A stretch of 64,000 nt of DNA from Nitrosomonas sp. Is79A3 (GCF_000219585.1 NC_015731.1:1-64000), one strand, 5' to 3'; positions 47,912 through 62,505 are shown, numbered from the stretch's first letter. Notes: generated from the sequence alone by a model not told the origin. Numbers and translations: made by a program.

Positions 47912-50541
47912 GTTTGCCAAAAACCGCCATAAATCCAGCTCAACGCGCAGATAAACTCAATGACAAAAACGGGAAGCATGTTTCAGAGCAATTGCTGGAA
48001 ATCGCGCGCGCCGGTACCGAAGCTGTCCTAAAAACACTGGACTCTCGATTGGATGGTTTGAGCCAGGGAGAGGCCGATTCGCGCTTGCGGCAGTATGGAA
48101 TGAACGAGATTGCCCGCGAGAAGCATCAATCGGCGCTGATGCGTCTGTTGAGTAACATCAAGAATCCATTGGTTCTCCTACTCACGGCGCTCGGTGTGAT
48201 TTCCTTTTTAACCGGCGATTTGCGTGCGGCGGTGATCATTTTCATCATGGTGGTTCTTGGTGTGGTGTTGCGCTTCTACCAGGAAATGCGGGCCGATAAT
48301 GCCGCTGAAAAGCTCAAAGCGATGGTCAGCAATACCGCGACACGGGTGCGTGAAGGCAAGGAAGCCGAAGTGCCGCTTAAGCTGTTGGTGCCGGGTGATA
48401 TCATCCGGCTGTCTGCCGGTGATATGGTCCCAGCCGATGTGCGCGTGCTGTCCGCCAAAGATTTGTTTCTAAACCAATCTGCATTAACGGGCGAATCGTT
48501 GCCCATCGAGAAAAAAGCTGCCGCCACATCTACCGATGTTCAAAATCCGCTGGAATTGACCAATATCTGTTTCCTGGGATCCAATGTGGAGAGCGGCTCC
48601 GCCACTGCAGTGGTCATACACACCGGGGATCAGACCTACTTTGGCGCACTCGCCACCAGTATCGTTGGACAGCGTCAGTTGACGAGCTTCGACAAGGGTA
48701 TCAATAAATTCACCTGGCTAATGATCTACTTCATTGCCGTGATGGTTCCGGCAGTTTTCCTGATCAACGGATTGAGCAAGCACGACTGGTTGGAAGCTTT
48801 TCTGTTTGCGATGGCAGTGGCCGTCGGATTGACCCCGGAAATGCTGCCGATGATTGTGACGGTTAACCTTTCCAAGGGTGCCCTGGCGATGGCGCGCAAG
48901 AAAGTGATCGTCAAACGGCTGAACGCGATCCAGAACTTCGGAGCGATGGATGTGCTGTGCACCGACAAGACCGGTACGCTCACGCAAGGCAAAATCGTAC
49001 TTGAGAAACATCTGGATGCGCACGGGGATCCCAGTGCAAAGGTACTCGAATACGGCTATTTGAATAGTTACCATCATACCGGGTTGAAAAATCTGCTCGA
49101 CGAGGCTGTTCTCGCCCATGAGGAGCTCGAGGAACACCTAAAAGCCAAAGAAAAATACCGCAAGATAGATGAAATCCCTTTTGATTTCGTGCGGCGGCGG
49201 ATGTCCGTAATCGTGGAAGACACAACCGGATTGAATACGCTGATCTGCAAGGGTGCGGTGGATGAAGTGCTGAGCTTATGCACTCGGGTGGAAATCAAGG
49301 GAGAGGTGATCGAGGTTCTGCCCGAGTATGACGTCAAGCGCAAGCAGATAGCGGATGAACTGAACAGTCAAGGCTTCCGTGTTATCGCGTTGGCTTATAA
49401 ACAAATGCCAGGAGCAACGGATGAACCGACCTACGCGGTCAAGGATGAATCGGACCTGATCCTGCTGGGTTTTCTGGCCTTCCTTGATCCGCCCAAAGAT
49501 ACCGCTACGGAGGCTTTGGAGCAGCTGCGCCAGTTAAATGTGGACATCAAGATCCTGACCGGCGATAACGAGATCATTACGACTTATATTTGCAAGGAAG
49601 TCGGTGTCCCCGTAGAGCATCTCTTACTCGGTCCACAAATTGAGGGGATGAATGAAGCAGAATTGGCTGAAGCGGTCAGTGCGACCAGTATTTTTGCCCG
49701 GCTTGTCCCGGTGCACAAGGAACGTATCATCCGCGCGCTACAAAGCAACGGGCACGTGGTGGGTTTTATGGGCGATGGCATCAACGACGCGCCTGCCCTG
49801 AAAGCCGCCGATGTCGGTATTTCGGTGGATAGCGCCGTGGATATCGCCAAGGAATCATCCGATATCATCTTATTGGAAAACAGCCTGCTGGTGCTGCAGC
49901 AGGGGGTGCTGGAAGGCCGGCGGGTGTTCGGCAACATTGTTAAATACATCAAGATGGCGGCCAGCTCGAGCTTCGGCAACATGTTCAGCGTGGTGGGAGC
50001 CAGCGCTTTCTTGCCTTTCCTGCCTATGTTGCCGATCCAGGTGTTGATCAACAACCTCCTCTACGATTTCTCGCAGACCACCATTCCTACTGACGAAGTG
50101 GATGCCGAATGGCTAACCAAGCCGCGCAAGTGGGAGATTGATGAAATTCTGCGTTTTATTCTATGTATCGGGCCGATCAGTTCGATTTTCGATTACCTGA
50201 CATTCTTCATCATGCTGTCAGTGTTCAATTGCTGGGACAACCCCGTCCTGTTCCACACCGGCTGGTTCATCGAATCGCTCTTCACGCAAACGTTGATCAT
50301 TCACGTCATTCGCACCAACAAAATCCCGTTTTTCCAGAGCCGGGCCAGTTGGCCGCTTATTCTCACTTCGATCATCATCGTCGCGGCGGGTGCTTGGTTA
50401 ACGGTTTCTCCCTTGGCCGAAACGCTCGGGTTTGTTCCGCTCCCTCCTTTGTACTGGGGGTTGTTGGCGGTCATTGTGGTGTGCTATGTGGTGCTGACCC
50501 AGTTGGTTAAGACTTGGTTTTGCCGCAGGTATGGCGATTGA
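47908..50541 (+). CDS. mgtA: Magnesium-translocating P-type ATPase (MgtA type)
   Basis: This P-type (type IIIB) ATPase imports Mg2+ across the inner membrane. The 877-residue protein has the cation-ATPase N-domain (LSQGEADSRLRQYGMNEIAR), the actuator motif SALTGESLP near residue 190, the phosphorylation site CTDKTGTLTQGKI near residue 351, and the hinge motif GDGINDAPALKAADVGIS near residue 622. About ten membrane helices are visible. The open frame extends upstream to 47743, but the ATG at 47908 has GGAG six bases before it and overlaps the leader frame stop. Its length matches the roughly 900 residues of E. coli MgtA. The end overlaps the region upstream of ackA. Confidence 0.94.
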   Translation: MSLPKTAINPAQRADKLNDKNGKHVSEQLLEIARAGTEAVLKTLDSRLDGLSQGEADSRLRQYGMNEIAREKHQSALMRLLSNIKNPLVLLLTALGVISFLTGDLRAAVIIFIMVVLGVVLRFYQEMRADNAAEKLKAMVSNTATRVREGKEAEVPLKLLVPGDIIRLSAGDMVPADVRVLSAKDLFLNQSALTGESLPIEKKAAATSTDVQNPLELTNICFLGSNVESGSATAVVIHTGDQTYFGALATSIVGQRQLTSFDKGINKFTWLMIYFIAVMVPAVFLINGLSKHDWLEAFLFAMAVAVGLTPEMLPMIVTVNLSKGALAMARKKVIVKRLNAIQNFGAMDVLCTDKTGTLTQGKIVLEKHLDAHGDPSAKVLEYGYLNSYHHTGLKNLLDEAVLAHEELEEHLKAKEKYRKIDEIPFDFVRRRMSVIVEDTTGLNTLICKGAVDEVLSLCTRVEIKGEVIEVLPEYDVKRKQIADELNSQGFRVIALAYKQMPGATDEPTYAVKDESDLILLGFLAFLDPPKDTATEALEQLRQLNVDIKILTGDNEIITTYICKEVGVPVEHLLLGPQIEGMNEAELAEAVSATSIFARLVPVHKERIIRALQSNGHVVGFMGDGINDAPALKAADVGISVDSAVDIAKESSDIILLENSLLVLQQGVLEGRRVFGNIVKYIKMAASSSFGNMFSVVGASAFLPFLPMLPIQVLINNLLYDFSQTTIPTDEVDAEWLTKPRKWEIDEILRFILCIGPISSIFDYLTFFIMLSVFNCWDNPVLFHTGWFIESLFTQTLIIHVIRTNKIPFFQSRASWPLILTSIIIVAAGAWLTVSPLAETLGFVPLPPLYWGLLAVIVVCYVVLTQLVKTWFCRRYGD

Positions 50542-50566
50542 TGGCAGTGACGGCGAGCAGACATTT

Positions 50567-51772
50567 ATGACAGATCCTGTGCATATCCTGACCATCAATG
50601 GCGGCTCGTCGAGTATCAAGTTCGCGCTGTATCAAATAGGCGAACCGTTGGTGCGAATGCTGCATGGCAAGATTGATCGCATCGGCCTGCCTGATACAAG
50701 TTTGGAATTCAACGATCCGATCAGGAATCAGCAGGGTATTAGCAGCTTTGTAGCTTCCGACCCCCAATCGGCGGCTAATTCCTTGATTGTCTGGCTTGAA
50801 GGGCGGCATGGTTTCGCTTCGGTCAGGGCTGTCGGACACCGCGTAGTGCACGGCATGAAGCACACCGAACCTGTGATTTCAACTCAGGAATTACTGGATG
50901 AACTGCATCGCATCGTGCCATATGATCCAGAGCACTTGCCGCGCGAAATTGAATTGATCGAGGCATTCCATCAGCGTCATCCGAAACTGCCACAGGTAGC
51001 CTGTTTTGATACGGCGTTTCACCACACCATGCCGCGCGTGGCGAAACTGCTGTCAATTCCACGCCGATACGATGCGCAGGGTGTTCAACGTTACGGCTTT
51101 CATGGCTTGTCTTATGCTTACCTGATGCAGGAACTTGAACGTCTGGCAGGCACACAAGCCGCGAACGGGCGTGTCATTCTCGCGCATCTGGGCAACGGCG
51201 CGAGCCTGGCTGCGGTGCGCGATGGACGCAGCATGGATACGACGATGTCGTTTACACCCGCTGCGGGCTTAATGATGAGCAACCGTTCCGGCGACATCGA
51301 TCCCGGATTGGTTTCATTTCTGGCGCGTAGCGAGCAGATGACTGCGGAGCAATTTGATCGAATGATCAATCGCGAATCCGGATTGCTCGGAATATCCGAA
51401 ACCAGTTCCGACATGCGCGATCTGCTCGCAAGGGAAGCCGAGGATGTTCGGGCGGCTGAAGCGGTGGCGCTGTTCTGCTATCAGACGAAGAAAGGGATCG
51501 GTGCGTATGCCGCTGTGCTGGGTGGACTCGATACCCTGGTTTTCGCCGGCGGTATTGGCGAAAATGCAGCACCGGTTCGTTCACGTATTTGCGCAGGTCT
51601 GGGCTTTCTCGGCATTGAACTGGATGAATTACGCAATGCGGATCACGCGCAGGTAATTTCCACGGACACCAGCCGCGTCGCGGTTCGCGTTATTCGCACG
51701 AACGAAGAGCTGATGATCGCAAGATTGGTGTGTCATGTGCTCGGATTCGATGCATCAATAAAGGAAATTTAA
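50567..51772 (+). CDS. ackA: Acetate kinase
   Basis: AckA converts acetyl-phosphate and ADP to acetate and ATP. The 401-residue protein has the N-terminal [15 protein letters not shown], the catalytic region [12 protein letters not shown] near residue 176, [19 protein letters not shown] near residue 205 and [13 protein letters not shown] near residue 325. The open frame starts earlier inside mgtA, but the ATG at 50567 gives the family start. It is followed at once by phosphoketolase, whose acetyl-phosphate product it would use. The pair is a common operon. Confidence 0.95.
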   Translation: MTDPVHILTINGGSSSIKFALYQIGEPLVRMLHGKIDRIGLPDTSLEFNDPIRNQQGISSFVASDPQSAANSLIVWLEGRHGFASVRAVGHRVVHGMKHTEPVISTQELLDELHRIVPYDPEHLPREIELIEAFHQRHPKLPQVACFDTAFHHTMPRVAKLLSIPRRYDAQGVQRYGFHGLSYAYLMQELERLAGTQAANGRVILAHLGNGASLAAVRDGRSMDTTMSFTPAAGLMMSNRSGDIDPGLVSFLARSEQMTAEQFDRMINRESGLLGISETSSDMRDLLAREAEDVRAAEAVALFCYQTKKGIGAYAAVLGGLDTLVFAGGIGENAAPVRSRICAGLGFLGIELDELRNADHAQVISTDTSRVAVRVIRTNEELMIARLVCHVLGFDASIKEI

Positions 51773-51774
51773 AT

Positions 51775-54144
51775 ATGAAAAAAAATACCAAGTTACTCTC
51801 TCCGGAATTGCTGCACAAGATGGATGCGTATTGGCGCGCTGCAAACTACCTGTCAGTTGGACAGATTTATCTCTACGATAATCCGCTACTGAAGCAACCG
51901 CTTAAGCTGGCGCACATTAAGCCACGCTTGCTGGGCCACTGGGGTACGACTCCGGGGCTAAATTTCATCTACGTGCACCTGAATCGGATCATCAAGGAAC
52001 ATGATCTCAACGTCATCTACATCACCGGTCCGGGGCATGGTGGACCGGGATTGGTCGCCAATACATATCTGGAAGGAACGTATAGCGAGGTTTATCCAAA
52101 TATCTCGCAAGACGAAGATGGCATGCAGCGGCTATTCAAGCAATTCTCTTTCCCCGGCGGGATTCCCAGCCATGTTGCGCCGGAGACACCCGGTTCGATT
52201 CACGAGGGCGGGGAGTTGGGTTATTCGTTGTCGCATGCTTTCGGTGCAGCATTTGACAACCCCGGCTTGCTGGTCGCGTGTGTGGTTGGTGATGGCGAAG
52301 CAGAAACGGGTCCGCTCGCCACGAGCTGGCACTCGAACAAATTTCTCAATCCAGTTCACGATGGCGCGGTATTGCCCATCCTGCACCTGAACGGCTACAA
52401 GATTGCCGGGCCAACGGTGCTGGCACGCATTCCCTGCGATGAACTGGAAGCATTGTTCCGCGGTTACGGATATACGCCATATTTTATCGAGGGCGACGAT
52501 CCGTTGGAAATGCACCAGCGTATGGCGGCAACACTTGACGCCGTGATCGCCAACATCCAGAGCATTCAGCGCGACGCCCGCACGCATGGCTTCACGAAGC
52601 GTCCGCATTGGCCGATGATCATCCTGCGTTCGCCGAAGGGCTGGACCGGTCCGAAAGTCGTGGATGGAAAACCAACCGAGGGTACTTTTCGTTCACACCA
52701 GGTGCCGATGGGTGACATGAGCCAGCCGGGGCATGTGAAGATTCTGGAAAAGTGGCTGAAGAGCTATCGCCCGCAGGAATTATTCGACGAAACAGGGAAA
52801 CTCCTTGCCGAACTCGCCGAATTGGCTCCGCAAGGCGCTCGCCGCATGGGTGCCAATCCGCATGCCAACGGCGGCATGCTGTTACGTGACTTACGCCTGC
52901 CGGATTTCCGCGACTATGCGGTGAAGGTAGCGAATCCCGGTACCGTATCCGCGGAAGCGACACGTACCCAGGGCGAATTCATCCGTGACGTAGTAAAATT
53001 GAATGCCACCAATTTCCGTGTGTTCAGTCCGGATGAGACGGCTTCGAACCGCTGGGGCGCGGTATTTGAGGTGACGAACCGTTGTTCGACTGCAGAAATT
53101 GTTCCGGGTGATGACCACGTCGCACCCGATGGCCGGGTCATGGAGATGTTAAGCGAACATCAGTGCGAAGGCTGGCTGGAAGGCTATTTGCTGACAGGCC
53201 GCCACGGTTTTTTCTCGTGCTATGAAGCCTTCATTCACATCATCGATTCGATGTTCAATCAGCATGCCAAGTGGCTCAAGGTGGCCAATGAAATTCCGTG
53301 GCGGCGGCCGATTGCGTCGTTGAACTATCTGCTTTCCTCGCATGTGTGGCGGCAGGATCACAACGGTTTCAGTCATCAGGATCCCGGTTTCATCGACCAC
53401 GTCATCAATAAGAAAGCGGAAATCATCCGCATCTATCTGCCGCCCGACGCAAATACGCTGTTGTCCGTCACCGATCACTGCTTGCGCAGCCGTAATTACG
53501 TGAATGTGATCGTCGCCGGTAAGCAACCGCAGCCGCAGTGGCTTGACATGGACGCAGCCATCAAACATTGCACTGCGGGTATCGGCATCTGGGAATGGGC
53601 CAGTAATGACCAGGGTGAAGAACCGGATGTCGTCATGGCGTGCGCCGGTGATGCGCCGACGATAGAAACTCTGGCTGCCGTCGAGTTGCTGTGGAAACAT
53701 TTTCCCGAACTGAAAATACGGGTCATCAACGTGGTGGACTTGATGAGTCTCCAGCCGCAAAGCGAGCATCCGCATGGCTTGAGCGACAAAGATTTTGATG
53801 GCCTGTTCACCAAAGATAAACCAATCATTTTTGCCTATCACGGATATCCGTGGCTAATTCACCGGCTCACCTATCGCCGTACTAACCACGATAACCTGCA
53901 TGTGCGCGGCTACAAAGAAGAAGGCACGACTTCGACGCCGTTTGACATGGTAGTGATGAACGATCTGGACCGTTTTCATCTCGTCGCCGATGTTATTGAC
54001 CGCGTGCCGCAACTCGGCTCACGCGCGGCTTACGTCAAACAAGCGATCCGCGACAAATTGATCGAGCATAAACAATACATTAATCAATACGGCGAGGACA
54101 TGCCGGAGATTCGGAACTGGAAATGGAAGGGATCAAGCGTATAA
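51775..54144 (+). CDS. xfp: Phosphoketolase
   Basis: This TPP-dependent enzyme splits xylulose-5-phosphate (and in some members fructose-6-phosphate) with phosphate, yielding acetyl-phosphate and an aldose phosphate. The 789-residue protein has family motifs [32 protein letters not shown] near residue 84, and [12 protein letters not shown] followed by [17 protein letters not shown] near residue 175 (TPP-binding). The ATG at 51775 has a good Shine-Dalgarno (AAAGGAAAT) and is preferred over the upstream GTG inside ackA. With ackA it forms the ATP-yielding end of the sugar route in this block. Confidence 0.96.
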   Translation: MKKNTKLLSPELLHKMDAYWRAANYLSVGQIYLYDNPLLKQPLKLAHIKPRLLGHWGTTPGLNFIYVHLNRIIKEHDLNVIYITGPGHGGPGLVANTYLEGTYSEVYPNISQDEDGMQRLFKQFSFPGGIPSHVAPETPGSIHEGGELGYSLSHAFGAAFDNPGLLVACVVGDGEAETGPLATSWHSNKFLNPVHDGAVLPILHLNGYKIAGPTVLARIPCDELEALFRGYGYTPYFIEGDDPLEMHQRMAATLDAVIANIQSIQRDARTHGFTKRPHWPMIILRSPKGWTGPKVVDGKPTEGTFRSHQVPMGDMSQPGHVKILEKWLKSYRPQELFDETGKLLAELAELAPQGARRMGANPHANGGMLLRDLRLPDFRDYAVKVANPGTVSAEATRTQGEFIRDVVKLNATNFRVFSPDETASNRWGAVFEVTNRCSTAEIVPGDDHVAPDGRVMEMLSEHQCEGWLEGYLLTGRHGFFSCYEAFIHIIDSMFNQHAKWLKVANEIPWRRPIASLNYLLSSHVWRQDHNGFSHQDPGFIDHVINKKAEIIRIYLPPDANTLLSVTDHCLRSRNYVNVIVAGKQPQPQWLDMDAAIKHCTAGIGIWEWASNDQGEEPDVVMACAGDAPTIETLAAVELLWKHFPELKIRVINVVDLMSLQPQSEHPHGLSDKDFDGLFTKDKPIIFAYHGYPWLIHRLTYRRTNHDNLHVRGYKEEGTTSTPFDMVVMNDLDRFHLVADVIDRVPQLGSRAAYVKQAIRDKLIEHKQYINQYGEDMPEIRNWKWKGSSV

Positions 54145-54174
54145 CCCATTTACCGAAATTTCAGATCGTGATTT

Positions 54175-57273
<3,099 letters not shown>

Positions 57274-57281
<8 letters not shown>

Positions 57282-57612
57282 AATACCGGAAAAAAAATCT
57301 GTATCGGGTGAGACGAAATACAGCCAGCAAGTAGGAGAAAAGGCAGCACGAAAACTCAAAGCACAACATCATGTCACACAGACCGTTTGGTCCGGTCTGG
57401 GTATGATGGGTCTGGTTGGCTGGTCGGTAGCAGTGCCCACGCTGCTCGGTGCAGCACTCGGACTTTGGCTGGACAAGCATTATCCTGGCAGTCATTCCTG
57501 GACACTCATGTTGCTGGCTGTCGGGTTAGGATTGGGTTGTTTTAATGCGTGGCATTGGGTGACCAAGGAAGACAGGGAAATGCACGAGCATGAGGGGGAT
57601 AATCATGAATGA
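57274..57612 (+). CDS. atpQ: N-ATPase accessory membrane protein AtpQ (AtpZ/AtpI-like)
   Basis: The 112-residue protein has a basic N-terminus and two membrane helices (LGMMGLVGWSVAVPTLLGAALG and SWTLMLLAVGLGLGCFNAW). A charged, His/Glu-rich end follows. The helices resemble AtpZ/AtpI, assembly factors of F-ATPases. The third position in the operon matches atpQ of N-type operons. It overlaps atpC by 8 bases and atpR by 8 bases. Confidence 0.85.
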
Positions 57613-57916
57613 ATTATTATTTCTAACGTTCGCTTTGGTAACGGGAATTTTGCTTGGAGTCATTTTTTTCGGCGGCCTTTGGTGGACAGTACGCAAAGGC
57701 ATATTATCGAAACATCCGGCGCTATGGTTTTTTGGGAGCATCCTGCTGAGGTTGGGCATTGTTCTGCCCGGGTTTTATTTTATTCTGGGGAACAGTTGGC
57801 AGAGTCTGCTGATGGGACTTCTCGGATTCATCATCGCGCGACTGATCGTGATGTGGCTCACTCGAGTAACGAACCAGCCTGAACAATTGATGCCGGAGGC
57901 CGGTCATGCACCTTAG
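57605..57916 (+). CDS. atpR: N-ATPase accessory membrane protein AtpR
   Basis: The 103-residue protein has three predicted membrane helices (LFLTFALVTGILLGVIFFGGL; ALWFFGSILLRLGIVLPGFYF; LLMGLLGFIIARLIVMW). Arginines lie within or next to helices 2 and 3, as in the N-ATPase AtpR family. These are proposed to interact with c-subunit carboxylates. GAGGGGG lies before the ATG at 57605, so this start is preferred to the one at 57590. AtpR is specific to N-type operons, which makes it a strong identifier. Confidence 0.87.
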   Translation: MNELLFLTFALVTGILLGVIFFGGLWWTVRKGILSKHPALWFFGSILLRLGIVLPGFYFILGNSWQSLLMGLLGFIIARLIVMWLTRVTNQPEQLMPEAGHAP

Positions 57917-58607
57917 CCCAGACGAGATTATTTTCTGGCAATATGGTTTTATTAAACTCAACGCTACGATTGTTTACACGTGGGGATTGATGTTGGTGTT
58001 GGTGCTTGGTTCAAAACTTGTTACGCGTAAACTTTCCACAGGCTTGCAACGTTCCCGCTGGCAGAACCTGCTGGAAATAGTCGTTACCGGCATCAACAAA
58101 CAAATTGAAGAAGTCGGCATGAATCAGCCTCAGAAATATCTCGGTTTTCTCGGCACCTTGTTTCTGTTTGTTGCAATGGCAAGCCTATTCACTATCGTTC
58201 CCGGCTTTGAGCCGCCGACAGGCTCACTCTCGACCACTGCGGCGCTGGCGATCTGTGTGTTTGTGGCTGTGCCGTTGTTCGGTATCGAAGAAAGTGGACT
58301 GAGAGAGTATCTCCGGGCCTACCTGAAACCGACGGTTATCATGTTGCCGTTCAACATCATCAGCGAACTTTCCCGTACCCTGGCCCTGGCGATCCGCCTG
58401 TTCGGCAATATGATGAGCGGGACGATGATACTCGCCATTCTGCTGACCATCACGCCCTTTATCTTTCCGATCGCTATGAGCGTGCTCGGTCTGTTGACCG
58501 GCATGGTGCAAGCCTATATCTTCAGTATCCTGGCAGCGGTTTACATCGCTGCTGCCACACGAGCGCGCAAGTCCAAACCAGAATCCGATGTAATTATTGA
58601 CGCATGA
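57906..58607 (+). CDS. atpB: N-ATPase subunit a (AtpB)
   Basis: The 233-residue subunit a forms the ion half-channels of Fo. It has about five membrane helices, and the essential Arg lies in LALAIRLFGNMMSGTMI near residue 160. Further motifs are PFNIISELSRTLAL and GMVQAYIFSILAAVYI. It overlaps atpR by 11 bases. The length is close to that of other N-type a subunits. Confidence 0.93.
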   Translation: MHLSPDEIIFWQYGFIKLNATIVYTWGLMLVLVLGSKLVTRKLSTGLQRSRWQNLLEIVVTGINKQIEEVGMNQPQKYLGFLGTLFLFVAMASLFTIVPGFEPPTGSLSTTAALAICVFVAVPLFGIEESGLREYLRAYLKPTVIMLPFNIISELSRTLALAIRLFGNMMSGTMILAILLTITPFIFPIAMSVLGLLTGMVQAYIFSILAAVYIAAATRARKSKPESDVIIDA

Positions 58608-58631
58608 ATTACGACAACCAAAGGAGAAAGT

Positions 58632-58913
58632 ATGGATAGCATGACGATTATTGCAGTAGCATCAATTATCACTGCTGGCATGACCATCGGTATAGGGGTC
58701 ATTGGACCGTCGCTTGGTGAAGGTAAGGCGGTTGCAACGGCGCTGACTTCACTGGCGCAGCAGCCGGATGCTTCCGCCACCATCACCCGGACGCTCTTTG
58801 TTGGTCTGGCGATGATCGAATCCACTGCCATTTACTGTTTCGTGGTCTCGATGATTCTTCTTTTCGCCAACCCATTCTGGAACCAAGTCATCACTCAAGC
58901 GGCAGGAAAGTAA
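58632..58913 (+). CDS. atpE: N-ATPase subunit c (AtpE), Na+-type rotor candidate
   Basis: The 93-residue hairpin protein forms the rotor ring. Helix 1 carries IGVIGPSLGEGKAVATAL with a Glu, and helix 2 carries GLAMIESTAIYCFVVSM with the ion-binding Glu followed by Ser and Thr. An acidic residue in both helices together with the ES/T pair matches predicted Na+-coordinating c subunits of N-ATPases. Na+ specificity is family-based inference and not proven here. AAAGGAGAAAG precedes the ATG. Confidence 0.93.
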   Translation: MDSMTIIAVASIITAGMTIGIGVIGPSLGEGKAVATALTSLAQQPDASATITRTLFVGLAMIESTAIYCFVVSMILLFANPFWNQVITQAAGK

Positions 58914-58916
58914 GTT

Positions 58917-59957
58917 ATGCTGATCGACTGGTTTACCGTCGGTGCGCAAGTCGTCAACTTCCTCATCCTGGTGTGGTTGTTGAAGCGCTTCCTATACCAT
59001 CCGATTCTTGACGCCCTTGATGCAAGGGAGAAGCGGATCGCCAAGGAATTGGCGGATGCCGACGCGCAAAAGGCCGAGGCTCAGAAGGAACGCGACGAGT
59101 TTCAGCACAAAAACGAGGTTTTCGAGCAGCAGCGCGCCACCCTCGTGAATAAGGCAACAGAGGAAGCGAAAGCCGAGCGTTCGCGGTTACAGGAAGAAGC
59201 GCGGCAGGCGGCTGATGCTTTGAGCGCTAAGCAACGGGAATCAATGAGAAACGACGTAAATCGTTTAAACCAAGCAATCAGCCGCCGAGTCCGGCAGGAA
59301 GTATTCGCCATCGCACGTAAGGCGCTGATGGATCTCGCGACGACTGAACTGGAAGAGCGCTTGGCCGATGTGTTTACTCGCCGCTTGGAACAGATGGACA
59401 AGCAAGCGAAAAAAACTCTCGGCGACTCTCTCAAAACTGCATCAAGCCCTGCGTTAGTGCGTAGCGCTTTTGACCTCCCCGCGGCGCAGCGCACGGCGAT
59501 ACAAAATGCGCTCAACGATACGTTTTCTACGGAAGTCCGCGTTCGATTCGAGATAGCGCCGGATCTGATCAGCGGGATTGAGCTCAGCACGAATGGACAT
59601 AAACTGGCTTGGAGCATCTCGGATTATCTGGCTTCTCTGGAAAAAGGTGTCGATGATCTATTGAAAAATAAGGATAAAGTCGAAGCGCAAGTAATGAAAT
59701 CTTCCGATTTGACATCTCAGATCGGCAAGCGCGCCTATGAACTCTACGAGGAGCAAGGTCACAAGGAGGGTCGAGCAAATCAGGACTGGGAGAAGGCGGA
59801 AGGAGAAATTCGGAATAAAATTCTTGATTCCCCCAAAGCCGCACCAAAACCCGAAAAAAACCCTGAAGCCAAGCCAGAAAGCAAAGTAAAGACTAACTCT
59901 GCAGCTGAAACCGATCCTGAATCCGATGCAACCAAGCCAAAAGTAAAGAGCCAATAA
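58917..59957 (+). CDS. atpF: N-ATPase subunit b (AtpF), extended
   Basis: The 346-residue b subunit has one N-terminal membrane helix ([20 protein letters not shown]), a long Ala/Glu/Lys-rich coiled-coil stalk (about residues 40-150) and a C-terminal delta-like domain ([20 protein letters not shown] near residue 203). N-ATPases lack a separate delta gene, and their b subunit takes over its role. Beyond residue about 300 is a low-complexity tail of Lys, Pro, Glu and Ser ([16 protein letters not shown] and on) that is longer than usual and resembles the tail of AtpA. Confidence 0.92.
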   Translation: MLIDWFTVGAQVVNFLILVWLLKRFLYHPILDALDAREKRIAKELADADAQKAEAQKERDEFQHKNEVFEQQRATLVNKATEEAKAERSRLQEEARQAADALSAKQRESMRNDVNRLNQAISRRVRQEVFAIARKALMDLATTELEERLADVFTRRLEQMDKQAKKTLGDSLKTASSPALVRSAFDLPAAQRTAIQNALNDTFSTEVRVRFEIAPDLISGIELSTNGHKLAWSISDYLASLEKGVDDLLKNKDKVEAQVMKSSDLTSQIGKRAYELYEEQGHKEGRANQDWEKAEGEIRNKILDSPKAAPKPEKNPEAKPESKVKTNSAAETDPESDATKPKVKSQ

Positions 59958-59959
59958 GT

Positions 59960-61561
59960 ATGGAATCTGCGAGCCTCCAGAACATTTTCGACTGCGCTTT
60001 TGATGGAATCAGCCAAGTGCGGGAAGCATACATGCCGCAACTCAAGCTGCGGGAGGTAGGCACGATCACCAGCATCGCTACTGGCATTGCAAAGGTTTCC
60101 GGTCTTCCCGGCGTAGGTTTTGAGGAGGTGCTGAAATTCCCTGGCGATGTATACGGTATTGCATTTAATGTCGATGAAGATGAAATCGGTGTCGTTCTGT
60201 TGGGCGATTATTGGCAGTTGCATGCGGGTGATGAAGTCGAGCGCAGAGGGCATGTGATGGATGTGCCTGTGTGCGACGCATTGATCGGGCGTGTCATCAA
60301 TCCCATGGGTCACCCGCTGGATGGCGGGGAAGCCATCAGCATGAATCGCCGTCAGCCCATTGAGCGCGCTGCCCCACAAATCATGGATCGTGCGCCGGTA
60401 ACCGTACCTTTGCAAACCGGCATCAAGGTTATTGATGCGCTGATTCCTATTGGGCGTGGGCAGCGCGAATTGATTCTCGGTGATCGGCAAACTGGCAAAA
60501 CTGCCATCGCCATAGATACCATCCTGAACCAACGCGGCAAAAATGTACTGTGCGTCTATTGCGCCATTGGCCAGCGCGCTTCTTCCGTAGCCCGCGTGGT
60601 CGCCAATCTACACGAAAATGGCGCGCTGGAATACACCACCGTGGTGGTAACTGAAGGCAATGACTCACCCGGCTTGCAGTACATTGCGCCCTATGCCGCC
60701 ACCAGCATCGCGGAATATTTCATGGCGCAAGGCAGAGATGTACTTATCGTTTATGACGATCTCACGCATCACGCGCGTGCCTATCGCGAGCTTTCCCTGC
60801 TGCTGCGCCGCCCGCCGGGACGTGAAGCTTTTCCGGGCGACATCTTCTACATTCACTCGCGCCTGCTCGAACGCGCCACGCATCTGCGCGAGGAACTTGG
60901 TGGTGGCTCAATCACCGCGTTACCCATTATTGAAACCGAGGCGCAGAACATTTCCGCCTACATTCCGACCAACTTAATTTCTATTACGGATGGACAAATA
61001 TACCTCTCGCCATCGCTGTTTGAATTGGGTGTTCTGCCCGCCGTTGATGTCAGCAAATCCGTTTCGCGCGTCGGTGGCAAGGCACAACGCGCGATCTACC
61101 GTGCGGTGACGGGCGACCTCAAGCTCGCCTATGCGCAGTTCGAGGAGCTTGAGACCTTTGCCCGCTTCGGTGCCCGGCTGGATAAAGACACCCGCAAGAT
61201 CATCGAGCATGGACGGCGTATCCGCGCCTGCCTCAAACAGCCGGAATTTGCTCCGGTTTCCATGCCCGCACAAATTGCCATTCTGTTAGCGTTGACTGCA
61301 GAGCTTTTCGATACGGTGCCGATAGCCCAGATGACGGATGCCGATACTGCTGTACGGAAGGCAGCAAAGAACATTCCGGCGGAGGTATGCGCGCGATTTG
61401 AAACAGCCGATAAATTGGCTGACGAAGATCGTAAATTGATTATCGAAATCGCGCGTGAAGCGCTCATACATTTCCAGCCTAAGCCGGAATCCAAACCCTC
61501 AAGCAAAGCCGAACCAAAGTATGGATCTAAATCCAATTCAGCTTCCATTGATAAATCATGA
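59960..61561 (+). CDS. atpA: N-ATPase subunit alpha (AtpA)
   Basis: The 533-residue alpha subunit has the non-catalytic nucleotide site [19 protein letters not shown] near residue 170. Other conserved alpha segments are [15 protein letters not shown] and [14 protein letters not shown], the latter near residue 360. The C-terminus ends in a Lys/Pro/Ser tail ([19 protein letters not shown]) not typical of alpha subunits. The stop overlaps atpG (ATGA). It is the eighth gene of the D-C-Q-R-B-E-F-A-G order. Confidence 0.95.
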   Translation: MESASLQNIFDCAFDGISQVREAYMPQLKLREVGTITSIATGIAKVSGLPGVGFEEVLKFPGDVYGIAFNVDEDEIGVVLLGDYWQLHAGDEVERRGHVMDVPVCDALIGRVINPMGHPLDGGEAISMNRRQPIERAAPQIMDRAPVTVPLQTGIKVIDALIPIGRGQRELILGDRQTGKTAIAIDTILNQRGKNVLCVYCAIGQRASSVARVVANLHENGALEYTTVVVTEGNDSPGLQYIAPYAATSIAEYFMAQGRDVLIVYDDLTHHARAYRELSLLLRRPPGREAFPGDIFYIHSRLLERATHLREELGGGSITALPIIETEAQNISAYIPTNLISITDGQIYLSPSLFELGVLPAVDVSKSVSRVGGKAQRAIYRAVTGDLKLAYAQFEELETFARFGARLDKDTRKIIEHGRRIRACLKQPEFAPVSMPAQIAILLALTAELFDTVPIAQMTDADTAVRKAAKNIPAEVCARFETADKLADEDRKLIIEIAREALIHFQPKPESKPSSKAEPKYGSKSNSASIDKS

Positions 61562-62505
61562 GTGATACCACGGCGAGCTTGCGTCGACAGATCAATATTG
61601 CCGGAGAACTTCAATCCGTTGTCCGCACGATGAAAGCCTTGGCTGCATCCAATATTGGACAATACGAGCAATCAGTACGCGCGTTGGCAGATTATTATCG
61701 AACCATTGAACTGGGGTTGGGCGCATGCTTTCGGGGGAATGAGTCAGCGGCATTGATGTCGACAAGTGAAGAACGAGTTAATGATGGTGCGATCGGTGTC
61801 ATCGTGTTCGGCTCCGACCAAGGACTGGTAGGCCAGTTTAATGATGTAATAACCGACTATGCGATTAAAACACTCGCAGATCTGCCGGGCAAACCTCAAG
61901 TCTGGGCCATCGGTGAGCGCATTCATGCGCGACTGGCGGATGCAGGTCTGCCGTTGCTGGGATTGTTTGCCGTGCCTAATTCCGTCAAGGCCATTGCCCC
62001 GCTCGTCGGGCAGATTCAAATCGAAAGTGAAACGCATCGGGAAAAAGGTGAGTATGCGCAAGTTTACGTCTTCCATAACCGCCCGCAATCCGGTTCGCTC
62101 TATGAACCGGTTAGCCTGCGCTTGTTGCCTTTAGACGCGCAATGGCAAAAAGGCCTGACTCATGTTCGTTGGCCGACCGGAAACTTGCCTGAGATCATGC
62201 AAAGCGGTACCGCAACGCTGCGTGCACTCATTCGAGAATATCTTTTTATCTCGCTGTTCCGGGCTTGCGCCGAGTCACTGGCAAGCGAAAATGCCAGCCG
62301 TCTGGCTGCGATGCAGCGGGCTGAAAAAAATATCAATGAACTACTTGAGAACATGCAACATACTTTTCATCGCCTGCGACAAGGTTCCATTGATGAGGAG
62401 TTATTTGATGTTATCTCCGGTTTTGAAGCGTTATTCCTGGAAGCTGTTATAAAGAAACAGGAAGCAGCTGTCGAAGCAGGAAAAGCTGAACCGCAATTGC
62501 GGTGA
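61558..62505 (+). CDS. atpG: N-ATPase subunit gamma (AtpG)
   Basis: The 315-residue gamma subunit is the central rotor shaft. It begins [19 protein letters not shown], has the core strand [17 protein letters not shown] near residue 80 and ends with a helix containing [21 protein letters not shown] near residue 240, as in the family. Its ATG overlaps the atpA stop, indicating coupling. It ends the N-ATPase operon; no delta gene follows. Confidence 0.92.
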   Translation: MSDTTASLRRQINIAGELQSVVRTMKALAASNIGQYEQSVRALADYYRTIELGLGACFRGNESAALMSTSEERVNDGAIGVIVFGSDQGLVGQFNDVITDYAIKTLADLPGKPQVWAIGERIHARLADAGLPLLGLFAVPNSVKAIAPLVGQIQIESETHREKGEYAQVYVFHNRPQSGSLYEPVSLRLLPLDAQWQKGLTHVRWPTGNLPEIMQSGTATLRALIREYLFISLFRACAESLASENASRLAAMQRAEKNINELLENMQHTFHRLRQGSIDEELFDVISGFEALFLEAVIKKQEAAVEAGKAEPQLR

